Under the pieces are notes generated by a model that was not told the DNA's origin, made no database searches, and worked only from the letters and a program-made list of their open reading frames with translations. 64,000 bases of DNA from Streptomyces sp. CB02959. Lineage in GTDB: Bacteria > Actinomycetota > Actinomycetes > Streptomycetales > Streptomycetaceae. The stretch spans positions 496,001 to 560,000 of the forward strand of contig NZ_NNBP01000001.1 in NCBI RefSeq assembly GCF_002803155.1. The letters run 5' to 3'. Shown here in pieces: positions 36,550 to 47,452 of the stretch (its first letter is position 1; each line of letters starts with the position of its first letter). The position numbers and the translations under genes were made by a program.

Positions 36550-37212
36550 ATGAGATCTCCCAAGACGGCGCTGTCGGCTGCGCTCGGTCTGGGCCTCGCC
36601 GCCGCGCTCGCCGCTGCGGCCCCGGTGTCGGCCACGTCCCTCACCGCACACTCCGCCCCCCACCACAGCACCCCCGCCTCGATCGCCGCCTACACCGGTT
36701 CGACGGCGGAGAAGGCGAACACCAAGGCGTTCTTCGAGGCCGTCATGAAGTCGGCCCGGGCCAAGATGAAGGCCAACCCGCACCTGAAGTCGGTCACCGT
36801 CACCTACGACGCGAGCGCCGCCCCGACCTTCGCGAACGAGATATCCCAGAGCGCCTCCATCTGGAACAGCGCCGTGCAGAACGTCAAGTTGCAGTCGGGC
36901 AGCGGCGGCGACTTCCAGTACAAGGAGGGCAACGACCCGCGCGGGTCGTACGCCAGCACCGACGGCCACGGCAAGGGCTTCGTCTTCATCGACTACAACC
37001 AGGCCCAGCAGTACAACCGCACCCGCATCGTGGCGCACGAGACCGGCCACGTCCTGGGCCTGCCGGACCACTACGAAGGCCCCTGCAGCGAGCTGATGTC
37101 CGGTGGCGGGCCCGGCCCGTCCTGCCAGAACACCCAGCCGGACTCCAACGAGCGCACCAAGGTGGACCAGCTCTGGGCGAACGGCCTGGCCGGCGCCCGC
37201 TTCGGCGGCTGA
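36550..37212 (+). CDS. snpA: Secreted snapalysin-type metalloprotease (peptidase M7)
   Basis: A 220-residue preproprotein: a Sec signal peptide (MRSPKTALSAALGLGLAAAL, cleavage near residue 29), a short propeptide and a catalytic domain of about 140 residues. The zinc site is HETGHVLGLPD with His163, Glu164, His167 and Asp173 (the HExxHxxGxxD form of M7). Two cysteines (Cys179 and one in PSCQNT) probably form the single disulfide. It is a small neutral protease. AAGGAG lies about 10 nt before the ATG. It is controlled, by analogy, by the divergent LysR gene. Confidence 0.94.
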   Translation: MRSPKTALSAALGLGLAAALAAAAPVSATSLTAHSAPHHSTPASIAAYTGSTAEKANTKAFFEAVMKSARAKMKANPHLKSVTVTYDASAAPTFANEISQSASIWNSAVQNVKLQSGSGGDFQYKEGNDPRGSYASTDGHGKGFVFIDYNQAQQYNRTRIVAHETGHVLGLPDHYEGPCSELMSGGGPGPSCQNTQPDSNERTKVDQLWANGLAGARFGG

Positions 37213-37305
37213 CCTTCCGGGCCGTCCCCCGGACGCGGCACGGCGGTAGGCCCGCCGTCCCCCGGCCGGGCTGACGGCGGCCGGGCAGATGACGGGCCCG
37301 GGCTG

Positions 37306-37335
37306 ACGGAGCCGGTACCTGGCGGCCGGCTCCGT
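37306..37335 (+). terminator. Hairpin terminator after snpA
   Basis: A perfect 10-bp stem (37306-37315 with 37326-37335) followed by a short pyrimidine run, 93 bp after the stop codon. The other 240 bp to the crcB gene end hold nothing else recognisable. Confidence 0.6.
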
Positions 37336-37454
37336 TCCCCCCACCAGCCCTCGCATTCCGTGCGTCCGCCCATGCGGTGGGGCTCCTCCCCGAGCCCCAC
37401 CGCTCGCGTGTGTACGGGGGCGTGCGGCGGCGCCGGGAATCCCCGGGGAACGCG

Positions 37455-37823
37455 TCAGAGGGCGTGGCCGAGGGCCACCCCGGCGCAGGCGGCGGCCAGT
37501 CCGGCCGCCAGGCTCAGCCCGATGTTGAGCGCGGCGTACCGGCGCGCCCCGTCGGCGGCCAGCCGGAACGTCTCGTAGGAGAAGGTCGAATAGGTCGTCA
37601 GCGCCCCGCACAGGCCGGTGCCGAGCAGCAGCCGGACGTGCGGGGGCGCGGCGCCGGCGGTGGCCGCGCCGGTCAGCAGGCCGAGGATCAGCGAGCCGAC
37701 GACGTTGACGGCGCAGGTCCCCCAGGGGAAGACCGTGTCGTGCCGGGCCTGGACGAAGCGGTCGGTGAGGAAGCGCAGCGGCGCCCCGACCATGGCACCG
37801 GCCACCACCAGCAGCCAATTCAC
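37455..37823 (-). CDS. crcB: CrcB/Fluc-type fluoride exporter subunit
   Basis: A 122-residue membrane protein with four membrane segments. The family landmarks are [11 protein letters not shown] after helix 1, [17 protein letters not shown] in helix 2, and [15 protein letters not shown] in helix 3, which carries the fluoride-coordinating Phe/Thr region. Fluc proteins form dual-topology dimers that expel fluoride. It starts at a GTG overlapping the DUF190 stop by 4 nt. With the other crcB gene two reading frames upstream it may form a heterodimer. Confidence 0.92.
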   Translation of the reverse strand: MNWLLVVAGAMVGAPLRFLTDRFVQARHDTVFPWGTCAVNVVGSLILGLLTGAATAGAAPPHVRLLLGTGLCGALTTYSTFSYETFRLAADGARRYAALNIGLSLAAGLAAACAGVALGHAL

Positions 37824-38209
37824 CCGGTCGTGTCCTCCCCGCCGGCGGCTCCGCCCGGCCGGCTCCGGAACGTCAGCACCTCGCACGGGTCGAGGGTCAC
37901 CAGGCCGCCGCCCGCCAGCAGTTCGGCCAGCTGCGGAAGGAACGCCCGCACCCGCTCCTCGGTGTCCACGACGATCACCGCCACCGGCAGCTCCTCGCTG
38001 AGCGACAGCAGCCGCTGGGTGTGGATCATCGAGGTCGCCCCGAAGCCCTCGACGCCGCGGAAGGCGCTCGCCCCGGCGAGGCCCGCCGCGCGGGCGCGGT
38101 GCACGATCTCCGCGTAGAGGGGCCGGTGGTGCCAGACGTCCTGCTCGCCCACGAGGACGGTCAGCCGCAGGGCGGGGCTTCCGACCGGGTCCGCCCGGTG
38201 GTCCGTCAT
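37820..38209 (-). CDS. DUF190 protein between two crcB genes
   Basis: A 129-residue soluble protein with DUF190 features: [44 protein letters not shown] in the first half and [21 protein letters not shown] in the second, a fold like the PII signalling proteins. DUF190 genes commonly accompany crcB, suggesting a role in sensing or regulating fluoride export. It overlaps both neighbouring genes by 4 nt (ATGA and GTGA), so the three are translated as a coupled set. Confidence 0.9.
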   Translation of the reverse strand: MTDHRADPVGSPALRLTVLVGEQDVWHHRPLYAEIVHRARAAGLAGASAFRGVEGFGATSMIHTQRLLSLSEELPVAVIVVDTEERVRAFLPQLAELLAGGGLVTLDPCEVLTFRSRPGGAAGGEDTTG

Positions 38210-38643
38210 GCCGTCCGCCGCCTCAGTCCGAAGAACGTCCGGGTGGCGCTGCCGGCGAGCGCGACCGCCGCGAGGGCGGCGAGCAGGGTGCCGGCGAGGT
38301 AGGCCAGCGCGAGCGTCGGGCGCCCGGCGGACAGCAGGCGCTCGATGTCCACGGTGTAGGTCGAGAAGGTGGTGAAGCCGCCGAGGATGCCGGTGCCCAG
38401 GAACGGGCGGAGCAGCCGGTGGGCCGTCCACACCTCGGTGACCAGCACCATCAGGACGCCCATCAGCGCGCAGCCGACCACGTTGACCAGGAGTGTGGTC
38501 CAGGGGAAGGCGGGGCCGGCGGTCGGCCAGATCAGGGCGGCGCCGTAGCGGGCCGTGGCACCGATGGCGCCGCCCACCGACACCGCACCGATCACCGGCC
38601 ACTCGCCCTGCCAGGGCAGCGGCCGGCGGGCTCGTTCGTCCAT
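38206..38643 (-). CDS. crcB: CrcB/Fluc-type fluoride exporter subunit
   Basis: A 145-residue protein with four membrane segments. [31 protein letters not shown] and [17 protein letters not shown] are the family motifs. It is the first gene of the three-gene operon and overlaps DUF190 by 4 nt. Unlike its partner gene it has an N-terminal cytoplasmic extension of about 15 residues. No fluoride riboswitch could be recognised in its 223-bp upstream region. Confidence 0.93.
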   Translation of the reverse strand: MDERARRPLPWQGEWPVIGAVSVGGAIGATARYGAALIWPTAGPAFPWTTLLVNVVGCALMGVLMVLVTEVWTAHRLLRPFLGTGILGGFTTFSTYTVDIERLLSAGRPTLALAYLAGTLLAALAAVALAGSATRTFFGLRRRTA

Positions 38644-38866
38644 GGTCCGCGGGTCCTTCTGTCCGTGCGTTCGGCCGGCACCCGGGTCGTCCGCCGGGTG
38701 GCCGGCCGGCCCGCCCCGGCCGGGGGCGTCACCGCCCTCAGGCTAAGCCCGGTCACTTGACACCGCTAAACATGGGATGTTCCTATCACCGGTGGAATCT
38801 GATGTCCTGGGGCCCCATCCCCGCGGCCCCGCGGCCCCGCGGAACGCGAACGAGAGGACGGCGCCG

Positions 38867-39646
38867 ATGCCGCTGCGCAGTACCGCCCGCACCAGCCTCG
38901 TCGAGCTGGTCATCGAGCAGATGGAGCGGCTGATCGCCGACGGCGAGTGGCCGGTCGGCGCGAAGATCCCCGCCGAGCCGCTGCTCGTGGAGCAGCTGGA
39001 CGTCGGCCGGAACACCGTCCGCGAGGCGGTCCGCGCCCTGGTGCACACCGGGATGCTGGAGCCGCGGCAGGGCGACGGGACGTACGTCCGGGCCCGCAGC
39101 GGTTTCGGGGCCGCCGTCCAGCGCCGGCTGCGCCGGGCCGCCAACCTGGAGGCGTACGAGGTCCGGGCCAGCCTGGAGCGGGACGCCGCCCGCCATGCGG
39201 CGAACCGCCGCACGGACGAGGACCTGGCCGTGCTGCGGGAGGCGCTGGCGGTGCGCGGCCGGGCCTGGGAGGCCGGCGACGTGACCCAGTTCGTCGAGGC
39301 GGACATGCGCTTCCACCAGGCGGTCGCGGCCGCCGCCCACAACAGCCTGCTGGCCGAGCTGTACGAGCAGTTCGGCGACGCCCTGCGCGGGGCGCTGCGG
39401 GCCGTGGTCGGCACGCCGCTGCTGCCCGACGCGGTCCGCCACCAGATCGACGCGCACACCGCGATCGTCGACGCCATCGAGGCCCGGGACCCGGACGCCG
39501 CCGAGCGGGCGGCGCTGGCCCACCTCGCCGAGGCGGCCGACGCCCTGCGCGCGGAGCCGGCGGACGGCAGCGGCACCCCGGACGGTACGGAGACCGGGGC
39601 CGGAACAGACGGACATGACGGGACACGGGAGGAACCCCGGCAATGA
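38867..39646 (+). CDS. FadR-subfamily GntR regulator
   Basis: A 259-residue regulator: a GntR winged helix (LVELVIEQMERLIADGEWPVGAKIPAEPLL, VGRNTVREAVRALVHTGMLEPRQGDGTYV), then the helical FCD domain (residues about 105-230) with the metal-binding Asp/His pattern of FadR-type proteins. Residues after 235 form a disordered Gly/Thr-rich tail. GAGAGGA lies before the ATG at 38867; the ATG at 38777 has none. It overlaps the next gene, a CynX-type transporter, by 4 nt and probably controls it. Confidence 0.9.
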   Translation: MPLRSTARTSLVELVIEQMERLIADGEWPVGAKIPAEPLLVEQLDVGRNTVREAVRALVHTGMLEPRQGDGTYVRARSGFGAAVQRRLRRAANLEAYEVRASLERDAARHAANRRTDEDLAVLREALAVRGRAWEAGDVTQFVEADMRFHQAVAAAAHNSLLAELYEQFGDALRGALRAVVGTPLLPDAVRHQIDAHTAIVDAIEARDPDAAERAALAHLAEAADALRAEPADGSGTPDGTETGAGTDGHDGTREEPRQ

Positions 39647-40920
39647 CACAAGGACCGGCAACAGGCATATCGGAGACCCGGCCGCGGCCCGGCGGCGCGG
39701 CGACGGCGGCGGTCCCGGCCGTCCCCGCGGACCCCGGCGCCACCGGCCGCCGCGCCCTCCACCTCGGCCTCGGGGTCGTCCTGCTGGCGCTGAACCTGCG
39801 CCCCGCGCTGGTCGCGGTCTCCCCGCTGGTGGGCACCATCCGGTCCGACAGCGGGATGTCGGCGGCCGCCACCAGCCTGCTGACCGCGCTGCCGCTGCTC
39901 TGCTTCGGACTGCTGGCGCCGGTCGCCCCGCGGCTGGGCCGGCGCTTCGGCATGGAGCGGTCGCTGCTCGGCACCATGGTCCTGATCTGCCTGGGCACCG
40001 GCCTGCGGCTGCTGGACTCGGTGGTGGCGCTGTTCGCCGGGACGGTCGTGATCGGTGCCGGGATCGCCGTCGCCAACGTCCTGCTGCCCGGTCTGATCAA
40101 GCGGGACTTCCCGGCGAAGGCGGGCCTGATGACCGGGCTCTACTCGATGTCGCTGTTCGGCGGCGCGGCGCTGGCGGCCGGCGTCACCGTGCCGGTGCAG
40201 CAGGCCGCCGGGCTCTCCTGGCAGGCCACACTGGCCTGCTGGGGCGCGCTGGCGGTGCTCGCGCTGGTCCTCTGGCTGCCGCAGGTCCGCAGCCGCACCG
40301 AGGTGGCCGGGGCCGCCGCCCGCCAGGCCGCGCACCCGGTCCGCGGTCTGTGGCGCTCCCCGCTGGCCTGGCAGGTCACCGGTTACATGGGGCTCCAGTC
40401 GCTGAGCTACTACGCGGCGGCCGCCTGGCTGCCGACGATGCTCAAGGACGCCGGGCTGGGCGCGGGCGACGCCGGCTGGATGCTGTCGTTCTCGTCGCTG
40501 CTGGGGATCGCGGGCTCGTTCCTGGCTCCGGTGATCGTCGGCCGCCGGCTGCGGGCCGGCACGCTGGCCGCGCTGGGCGCGGTGCTGTGCGCGGCGGGCT
40601 TCGCCGGGATCTGGGCGGCGCCGGTCGGCGGCGCGTACCTGTGGATGACGCTGCTGGGCCTGGGGCAGGGTGCGGCGATCAGCCTGGCGCTGCTGTTCAT
40701 CGTCCAGCGCGCCCCGGACACCCGGCACACCGCCCAGCTCTCCAGCATGGCCCAGTGCTTCGGCTACGTCCTGGCCGCCACCGGGCCGGCGGTGCTGGGC
40801 GCCGTCCACGATGCCTCGGGCACCTGGACGGTTCCGCTGGCGGTGCTGCTGGTGCTGTTGGTGCCGCAGGTGGCGGCGGGGTTCGGGGCCGCGCGGCCGC
40901 TGCACGTCGCGGGGCGGTGA
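39643..40920 (+). CDS. CynX/NimT-family MFS transporter
   Basis: A 425-residue major facilitator with 12 predicted membrane segments. LALNLRPALVAVSPLVGTIRSD is typical of the CynX subgroup (cyanate and nitroimidazole-related transporters), as is the repeated glycine/proline pattern of helix 5. The cytoplasmic N-terminus of about 40 residues is Ala/Pro-rich. It overlaps the GntR gene by 4 nt. A 16-bp unit is duplicated across its stop codon. Substrate unknown. Confidence 0.9.
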   Translation: MTQGPATGISETRPRPGGAATAAVPAVPADPGATGRRALHLGLGVVLLALNLRPALVAVSPLVGTIRSDSGMSAAATSLLTALPLLCFGLLAPVAPRLGRRFGMERSLLGTMVLICLGTGLRLLDSVVALFAGTVVIGAGIAVANVLLPGLIKRDFPAKAGLMTGLYSMSLFGGAALAAGVTVPVQQAAGLSWQATLACWGALAVLALVLWLPQVRSRTEVAGAAARQAAHPVRGLWRSPLAWQVTGYMGLQSLSYYAAAAWLPTMLKDAGLGAGDAGWMLSFSSLLGIAGSFLAPVIVGRRLRAGTLAALGAVLCAAGFAGIWAAPVGGAYLWMTLLGLGQGAAISLALLFIVQRAPDTRHTAQLSSMAQCFGYVLAATGPAVLGAVHDASGTWTVPLAVLLVLLVPQVAAGFGAARPLHVAGR

Positions 40921-40942
40921 GCGCCCGGGGCGGTGAGCGCCC
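40911..40942. repeat. 16-bp tandem duplication over the transporter stop codon
   Basis: GGGGCGGTGAGCGCCC occurs at 40911-40926 and again at 40927-40942, and a partial third copy follows. The TGA stop of the transporter is inside the first copy. Confidence 0.8.
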
Positions 40943-41000
40943 GGGGCGGTGGTCCGCCCCGGAGCCGCCGTCCGGCGGGCGGGACCGCGGACGGCCGGGC

Positions 41001-42086
41001 CTACAGCCAGCCGTTCCGCTTGAAGCCGCGGTGCATCAGCCAGCAGACCGCCACCATCACGACCATCACCAGCGGGTAGCCGAAGGTCCAGCTCTTCTCC
41101 GGCATGTACTCGAAGTTCATCCCGTAGACGCCGGTGACCATGGTCGGCACGGCCAGGATCGCCGCCCAGGCGGACATCCGGCGCATCGCCTCGTTCTGGG
41201 CGTTGGCGACCTGCGCGAGATGCGCCTGGAGTATGGAGTTGAGCAGTTCGTCGAAACCGGTGATCCGCTCGCGGACCTGGTCGAGGTGGTCGGCGACGTC
41301 CCGGAAGTAGGTCTTGATCCGGGGGTCGATGAACTGCAGGGAGCGGGTCGCCAGCTCCTGCAGGGGGCGGTCCAGCGGGGTCACCGCCCGCTTGAATTCG
41401 AGGAGCTCGCGCTTGAGCTGGTAGATCCGGTCGGCGCCGCGGCTGCCGCGCACCGAGAAGACCTCGCTCTCGACGTCGTCGATGTCGTCCTGGGCGGCGG
41501 CCGCGACGTCGAGGTAGTCGTCCACGACGAGGTCGGCGATGGCGTGCAGCACCGCGGACGGGCCGAGCGCGAGCTGCTCCGGGTCGCGCTCCAGCTGCTC
41601 GCGCAGCGGGCCCAGCGAGCCGTGGCCGCCGTGCCGCACCGTGATCACGAAGTCGGCGCCGGTGAAGACCATGATCTCGCCGGTGTCGACGACCTCGCTG
41701 GTGTCGGTCAGCTGGTCGTGCTCGACGTAGCAGACGGTCTTGAAGACGGTGAACAGCGAGTCGTCGTAGTGCTCCAGCTTGGGGCGCTGGTGGGCGTGGA
41801 CCGCGTCCTCGACGGCGAGCGGGTGCAGCCCGAACAGCTCGACGATGCCGGCGAACTCCACCTCGGACGGCTCGTGCAGGCCGATCCACACGAAGCCGTC
41901 GCCGGTCCCCCGGACCTGCCGGATCGCCTCCTCGGCCGGCTGGTCGCCCTCCTGGCGCACCCCGGACACGTAGACCGCGCAGTTCACCACGGCGGTGCCG
42001 AGCGGCGAACGGGCGGGGTGGCTGAGGTCCACCCCGCCCTGTCGCGGCTGCGGCAGCCGGGCGGCTTTGCGGAGATTGCTGATCAT
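41001..42086 (-). CDS. corA: CorA-type magnesium/cobalt channel
   Basis: A 361-residue protein with a large cytoplasmic domain and two C-terminal membrane segments. The pore signature YGMNF lies at the end of the first, followed by EYMPE. The cytoplasmic part shows the expected LHEPSEVEFAGIVELFGLHPLAVEDAVHAHQRPKLE helices. It should import Mg2+ as a pentamer. The ATG at 42086 is used; the frame continues upstream without similarity. It converges on the CynX gene. Confidence 0.93.
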   Translation of the reverse strand: MISNLRKAARLPQPRQGGVDLSHPARSPLGTAVVNCAVYVSGVRQEGDQPAEEAIRQVRGTGDGFVWIGLHEPSEVEFAGIVELFGLHPLAVEDAVHAHQRPKLEHYDDSLFTVFKTVCYVEHDQLTDTSEVVDTGEIMVFTGADFVITVRHGGHGSLGPLREQLERDPEQLALGPSAVLHAIADLVVDDYLDVAAAAQDDIDDVESEVFSVRGSRGADRIYQLKRELLEFKRAVTPLDRPLQELATRSLQFIDPRIKTYFRDVADHLDQVRERITGFDELLNSILQAHLAQVANAQNEAMRRMSAWAAILAVPTMVTGVYGMNFEYMPEKSWTFGYPLVMVVMVAVCWLMHRGFKRNGWL

Positions 42087-42225
42087 CGACACCCGGCAAG
42101 TATCGCCCGCGGGGGTGCGCGGGAGGTACGGCCCGGGCTTGATTTTGCGCACTCCGCACCGTGCCGTGGTCCGGGCCGTGCCCTCCATTTGCCTGCGCGC
42201 CCCGGGCGTGCGCCCCGCGCGCCGG

Positions 42226-43749
42226 TCAGGGAACGAGCGCTGGCTGGTCCGCCTCGGCCCGCTCGGGCGCCGCCCCGGTCTCCTCGTGCGGCAGGCTTTG
42301 CGCCCGGGCCCGCCGGGGCAGCCAGAACAGCAGGCCGAGGACGAGCACCAGCCCGCCGGCGATCCACCACAGGGCGTTCGTGGTGGCCGCGACGAAGCCG
42401 GCGCCGCCGGGGCCGTCCACCGCGCCGAAGAACGCCACCGACGACAGCGCCAGGCCCAGCGCCATGCCCACCTGGCCGGTGGTGTTGAAGATGCCGGAGG
42501 CCGAACCGGAGTGCCCGACCGGCACCTCGGAGAGCACGGCGTCGGTGATCGGCGCGACGATCAGGCCCATCCCGGCCCCCATGAGGAGCATCGCCGGGGC
42601 CATCTGCCAGGACTGCATCGCGGTGCCGTAGTGGTCGGCCTGCCAGAGGTAGAGCAGGGTGCCGACGAGCATGGTCAGCGCACCGGCCTGGAGCACCGCG
42701 CGGCCGAAACGGGGCACCAGCTTCTGGACGGACAGCCCGGCCGCGGCGGAGCAGGCCAGCGAGAACGACAGGCCGGTCAGCCCGGCGTGCAGCGGCCCCC
42801 AGCCCAGCCCGAGCTGCATGTACAGCGTCCAGATGAGGAAGAACAGGCCGCTGACCACGCCGAAGATGAGCTGGACGCCGACACCGGCGGCGAAGGTCTT
42901 GATCCGGAACAGCGAGAGCTCGACCAGCGGCGAGCCGTCCTTGCGGGCCTTGGCCTGCTCGTAGCGGACGAACCCGGCGAGGACCAGCGGTCCGGCCGCC
43001 ATGGCGACGAAGCCCCAGACGGGCCAGCCGGCCTCGCGGCCGTGGGTGAGCGGGTAGAGCACCAGCAGCAGGCCGAGGGTGAGCAGCGCGGTGCCGACCA
43101 GGTCGAGGCGGAGCGCGGTGTCCGAGCGGGACTCGGTCAGGAAGCGGCGGCCGAGGAGGATCCCGAGGACGCCGACGGGGAGGTTGATCAGGAAGATCGG
43201 CCGCCATTCCAGGCCGAAGAGGTTCCCCTGGGTGAGCAGGGCGCCGATCAGCGGGCCGCAGACCGCGCCCAGGCCGACCACCGCGCCGAACATCCCGAAG
43301 ACCTTGCCGCGCTCGTGGGGCGGGAAGCTGACGTGGATGATCGCCAGCACCTGCGGCACCATCAGCGACGCCGTCGCGCCCTGCAGCACCCGCGCGGCGA
43401 CCAGCATGGCCGGGTCCGCGGCCAGCCCGCACAGCGCGGAGGCGACGGTGAAGCCGCCCATCCCGAGCAGGAAGAGCTTCTTGCGGCCGTGGATGTCGCC
43501 GAGCCGGCCGCCGGTGATCAGGCCGATGGCGAAGGCCAGGGCGTAGCCGGCGGTGACCCACTGGAGCGTGCCGAAGTCGGCGCCGGTGTCCTCGCGGATG
43601 CTGGGCAGCGCGATGTTGACGATGGTCGCGTCGACCAGGTCCATGAAGCTCGCGGTCAGGATGACGGCGAGGGCTATCCACCGTCTGCGGTCGGCGGACG
43701 GGGGACCGTCGCCGGCCGGCGCGGCGGGGGTCGGATCGGGCGGGGTCAT
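42226..43749 (-). CDS. EmrB/QacA-family multidrug MFS transporter
   Basis: A 507-residue drug:H+ antiporter with 14 membrane segments. Motif A is GGRLGDIHGRKKLFL between helices 2 and 3, helix 1 has the acidic ASFMDLVDATIVNIALP signature, and motif C (GAVVGLGAVCGPLIGALL) lies in helix 5. AGGAG precedes the ATG. It is divergent from a WYL regulator, with an inverted repeat in the gap, so it is probably induced by a drug-like signal through that regulator. Confidence 0.92.
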   Translation of the reverse strand: MTPPDPTPAAPAGDGPPSADRRRWIALAVILTASFMDLVDATIVNIALPSIREDTGADFGTLQWVTAGYALAFAIGLITGGRLGDIHGRKKLFLLGMGGFTVASALCGLAADPAMLVAARVLQGATASLMVPQVLAIIHVSFPPHERGKVFGMFGAVVGLGAVCGPLIGALLTQGNLFGLEWRPIFLINLPVGVLGILLGRRFLTESRSDTALRLDLVGTALLTLGLLLVLYPLTHGREAGWPVWGFVAMAAGPLVLAGFVRYEQAKARKDGSPLVELSLFRIKTFAAGVGVQLIFGVVSGLFFLIWTLYMQLGLGWGPLHAGLTGLSFSLACSAAAGLSVQKLVPRFGRAVLQAGALTMLVGTLLYLWQADHYGTAMQSWQMAPAMLLMGAGMGLIVAPITDAVLSEVPVGHSGSASGIFNTTGQVGMALGLALSSVAFFGAVDGPGGAGFVAATTNALWWIAGGLVLVLGLLFWLPRRARAQSLPHEETGAAPERAEADQPALVP

Positions 43750-43831
43750 GCGGAACTCCTGGCGGTGCCGTGGGACGAGCGGAGGGGACGCGCCGGACGG
43801 CACCCGCCGCGCTGGTGGCGCGTACCGTCCC

Positions 43832-43871
43832 GGAACTGTCCTCGACAGTAAGCCCCGTCTAGGACAGTTCC
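43832..43871. promoter_or_regulatory. Inverted repeat in the transporter/WYL divergent promoter
   Basis: GGAACTGTCCT (43832-43842) and AGGACAGTTCC (43861-43871) are perfect 11-bp inverted arms 18 bp apart. A nested CTGTC-CTC-GACAG lies at 43836-43848. This is the natural operator position for the WYL protein. Confidence 0.65.
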
Positions 43872-43901
43872 CGTCCTACTTGCTGCGCCATCATCGTTCC
43901 C

Positions 43902-44924
43902 ATGAGTGAGACATCGGCACGTCTGCTGAACCTGCTGTCGCTGCTCCAGACGCCCCGGGAGTGGCCCGGCCGGGAGCTGGCCGGGCGGCTGCGGGTCACC
44001 ACCCGGACCATCCGCCGCGACGTCGAGCGACTGCGCGAGCTCGGCTATCCGGTGCACGCCACGATGGGCGCGGAGGGCGGCTACCGGCTGGCCGCGGGCA
44101 CCGCCATGCCGCCGCTGCTGCTGGACGACGAGGAGGCGGTGGCCATCGCGGTGGGCCTGCGGTCGACCGCCGGGCACACCATCGCGGGCATCGAGGAGGC
44201 GTCGGTGCGGGCGCTGGCCAAGCTGGAGCAGGTGCTCCCGGCGCGGCTGCGGCGGCGGGTGGGCACGCTGGGCACCGCCACCGTCCCGATGCCGGCCGGC
44301 GACGGCCCGACCGTCGATCCGGAGCACCTGGCGGTGCTGGCCGCGGCGATCGCCAACCACGAACGGGTGCGCTTCCGCTACCGCGCCGGCGCGGGGGACC
44401 TCAGCCGGCGCCTGGTGGAGCCGCACCGCCTGGTCGCCGCGGGCCGCCGCTGGTACCTGGTGGCGTTCGACAACGACCGCGACGACTGGCGGATCTTCCG
44501 GGTGGACCGGCTGAGCGAGCCGTTCGCCACCGGCGTGCGGACCCCGCCGCGCGAGCTGCCGGCCGCGGACGCCGGGTCGTACGTCCGGGAGCGGATGCGC
44601 GGAAGGGCGGTGACCTACCGGGCGGTGGCGACGGTGTACGCGCCGGCCGCGGAGGTGGCCGCCCGGCTCGGCGGCCCGGCGGCGGGCGAGGTCGAACCGC
44701 TCGACGAGGGCAGCTGCCGCTGGCGCAGCGCGCCCGATTCGCTGGAGTGGCTGGCGATGCGGCTGACGTTGCTGGGGCGGGAGTTCACGGTGCACGAACC
44801 GGCCGAGTTGACCGGGTACCTGCGGGCGCTGGGCGGCCGGGCCCTGCGGGCCGCCGAGGGCGCCGAGGGCGCCGAGCCGGACGCCACGGCGGGGCTCGAT
44901 GGCCGGAATACCCCAGGGGGGTAA
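43902..44924 (+). CDS. WYL-domain (YafY-type) transcriptional regulator
   Basis: A 340-residue regulator. The N-terminal HTH ([45 protein letters not shown]) is of the DeoR/HTH_11 type. The WYL domain is centred on [46 protein letters not shown] (residues about 160-205), and a C-terminal WCX extension follows. WYL proteins bind nucleic acid or nucleotide ligands. The last codons carry a probable CsoR operator for copA. It is divergent from the EmrB-type transporter. Confidence 0.92.
   Translation: MSETSARLLNLLSLLQTPREWPGRELAGRLRVTTRTIRRDVERLRELGYPVHATMGAEGGYRLAAGTAMPPLLLDDEEAVAIAVGLRSTAGHTIAGIEEASVRALAKLEQVLPARLRRRVGTLGTATVPMPAGDGPTVDPEHLAVLAAAIANHERVRFRYRAGAGDLSRRLVEPHRLVAAGRRWYLVAFDNDRDDWRIFRVDRLSEPFATGVRTPPRELPAADAGSYVRERMRGRAVTYRAVATVYAPAAEVAARLGGPAAGEVEPLDEGSCRWRSAPDSLEWLAMRLTLLGREFTVHEPAELTGYLRALGGRALRAAEGAEGAEPDATAGLDGRNTPGG
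44909..44923 (+). promoter_or_regulatory. CsoR-type copper operator upstream of copA
   Basis: TACCCC-AGG-GGGGTA fits the GC-cored palindrome with TA ends bound by copper-sensing CsoR repressors. It lies 87-101 bp upstream of the copA ATG and inside the final codons of the WYL gene. Confidence 0.65.
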
Positions 44925-45009
44925 ACTGTTCTCGGGGGCGACGGGGGGTGGACGGCACGCCGGCCGCCCCCGGTGCCGCACGGCCCCGCAAACAGGAGGA
45001 GCAGCCGTC

Positions 45010-47280
<2,271 letters not shown>

Positions 47281-47300
47281 ACCTCGCCCCGTCCGTCCCC

Positions 47301-47331
47301 GGCCCCGGCCGCGCACCGCGCCGCCGGGGCC
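47301..47331 (+). terminator. Hairpin terminator after copA
   Basis: A 9-bp GC stem (GGCCCCGGC at 47301-47309 with 47323-47331) begins about 20 bp after the stop codon. Confidence 0.55.
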
Positions 47332-47452
47332 GACACGCGTCGGAAGCCTCCAGTTCTGACCGCTGAACGTTGGTGATTCGCACAGCCGTCCGGCGCCGCC
47401 GACCGGCGAGACTGTGCGGGTACCGCCCGCTCGACGTACCGCAGGGGATCCC

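Noticed and set aside
38644..38760. Possible fluoride riboswitch before the crcB operon
   Set aside because: A GGGCGGTGACGCCC-like stem is present on the minus strand, but the conserved GATG turn and the CTGATG...CTCC element of the crcB motif are missing.
38743..42159. 1,138-codon minus-strand frame opposite the GntR and CynX genes
   Set aside because: Shadow frame running through three real genes, with repetitive Arg/Pro/Ser content.
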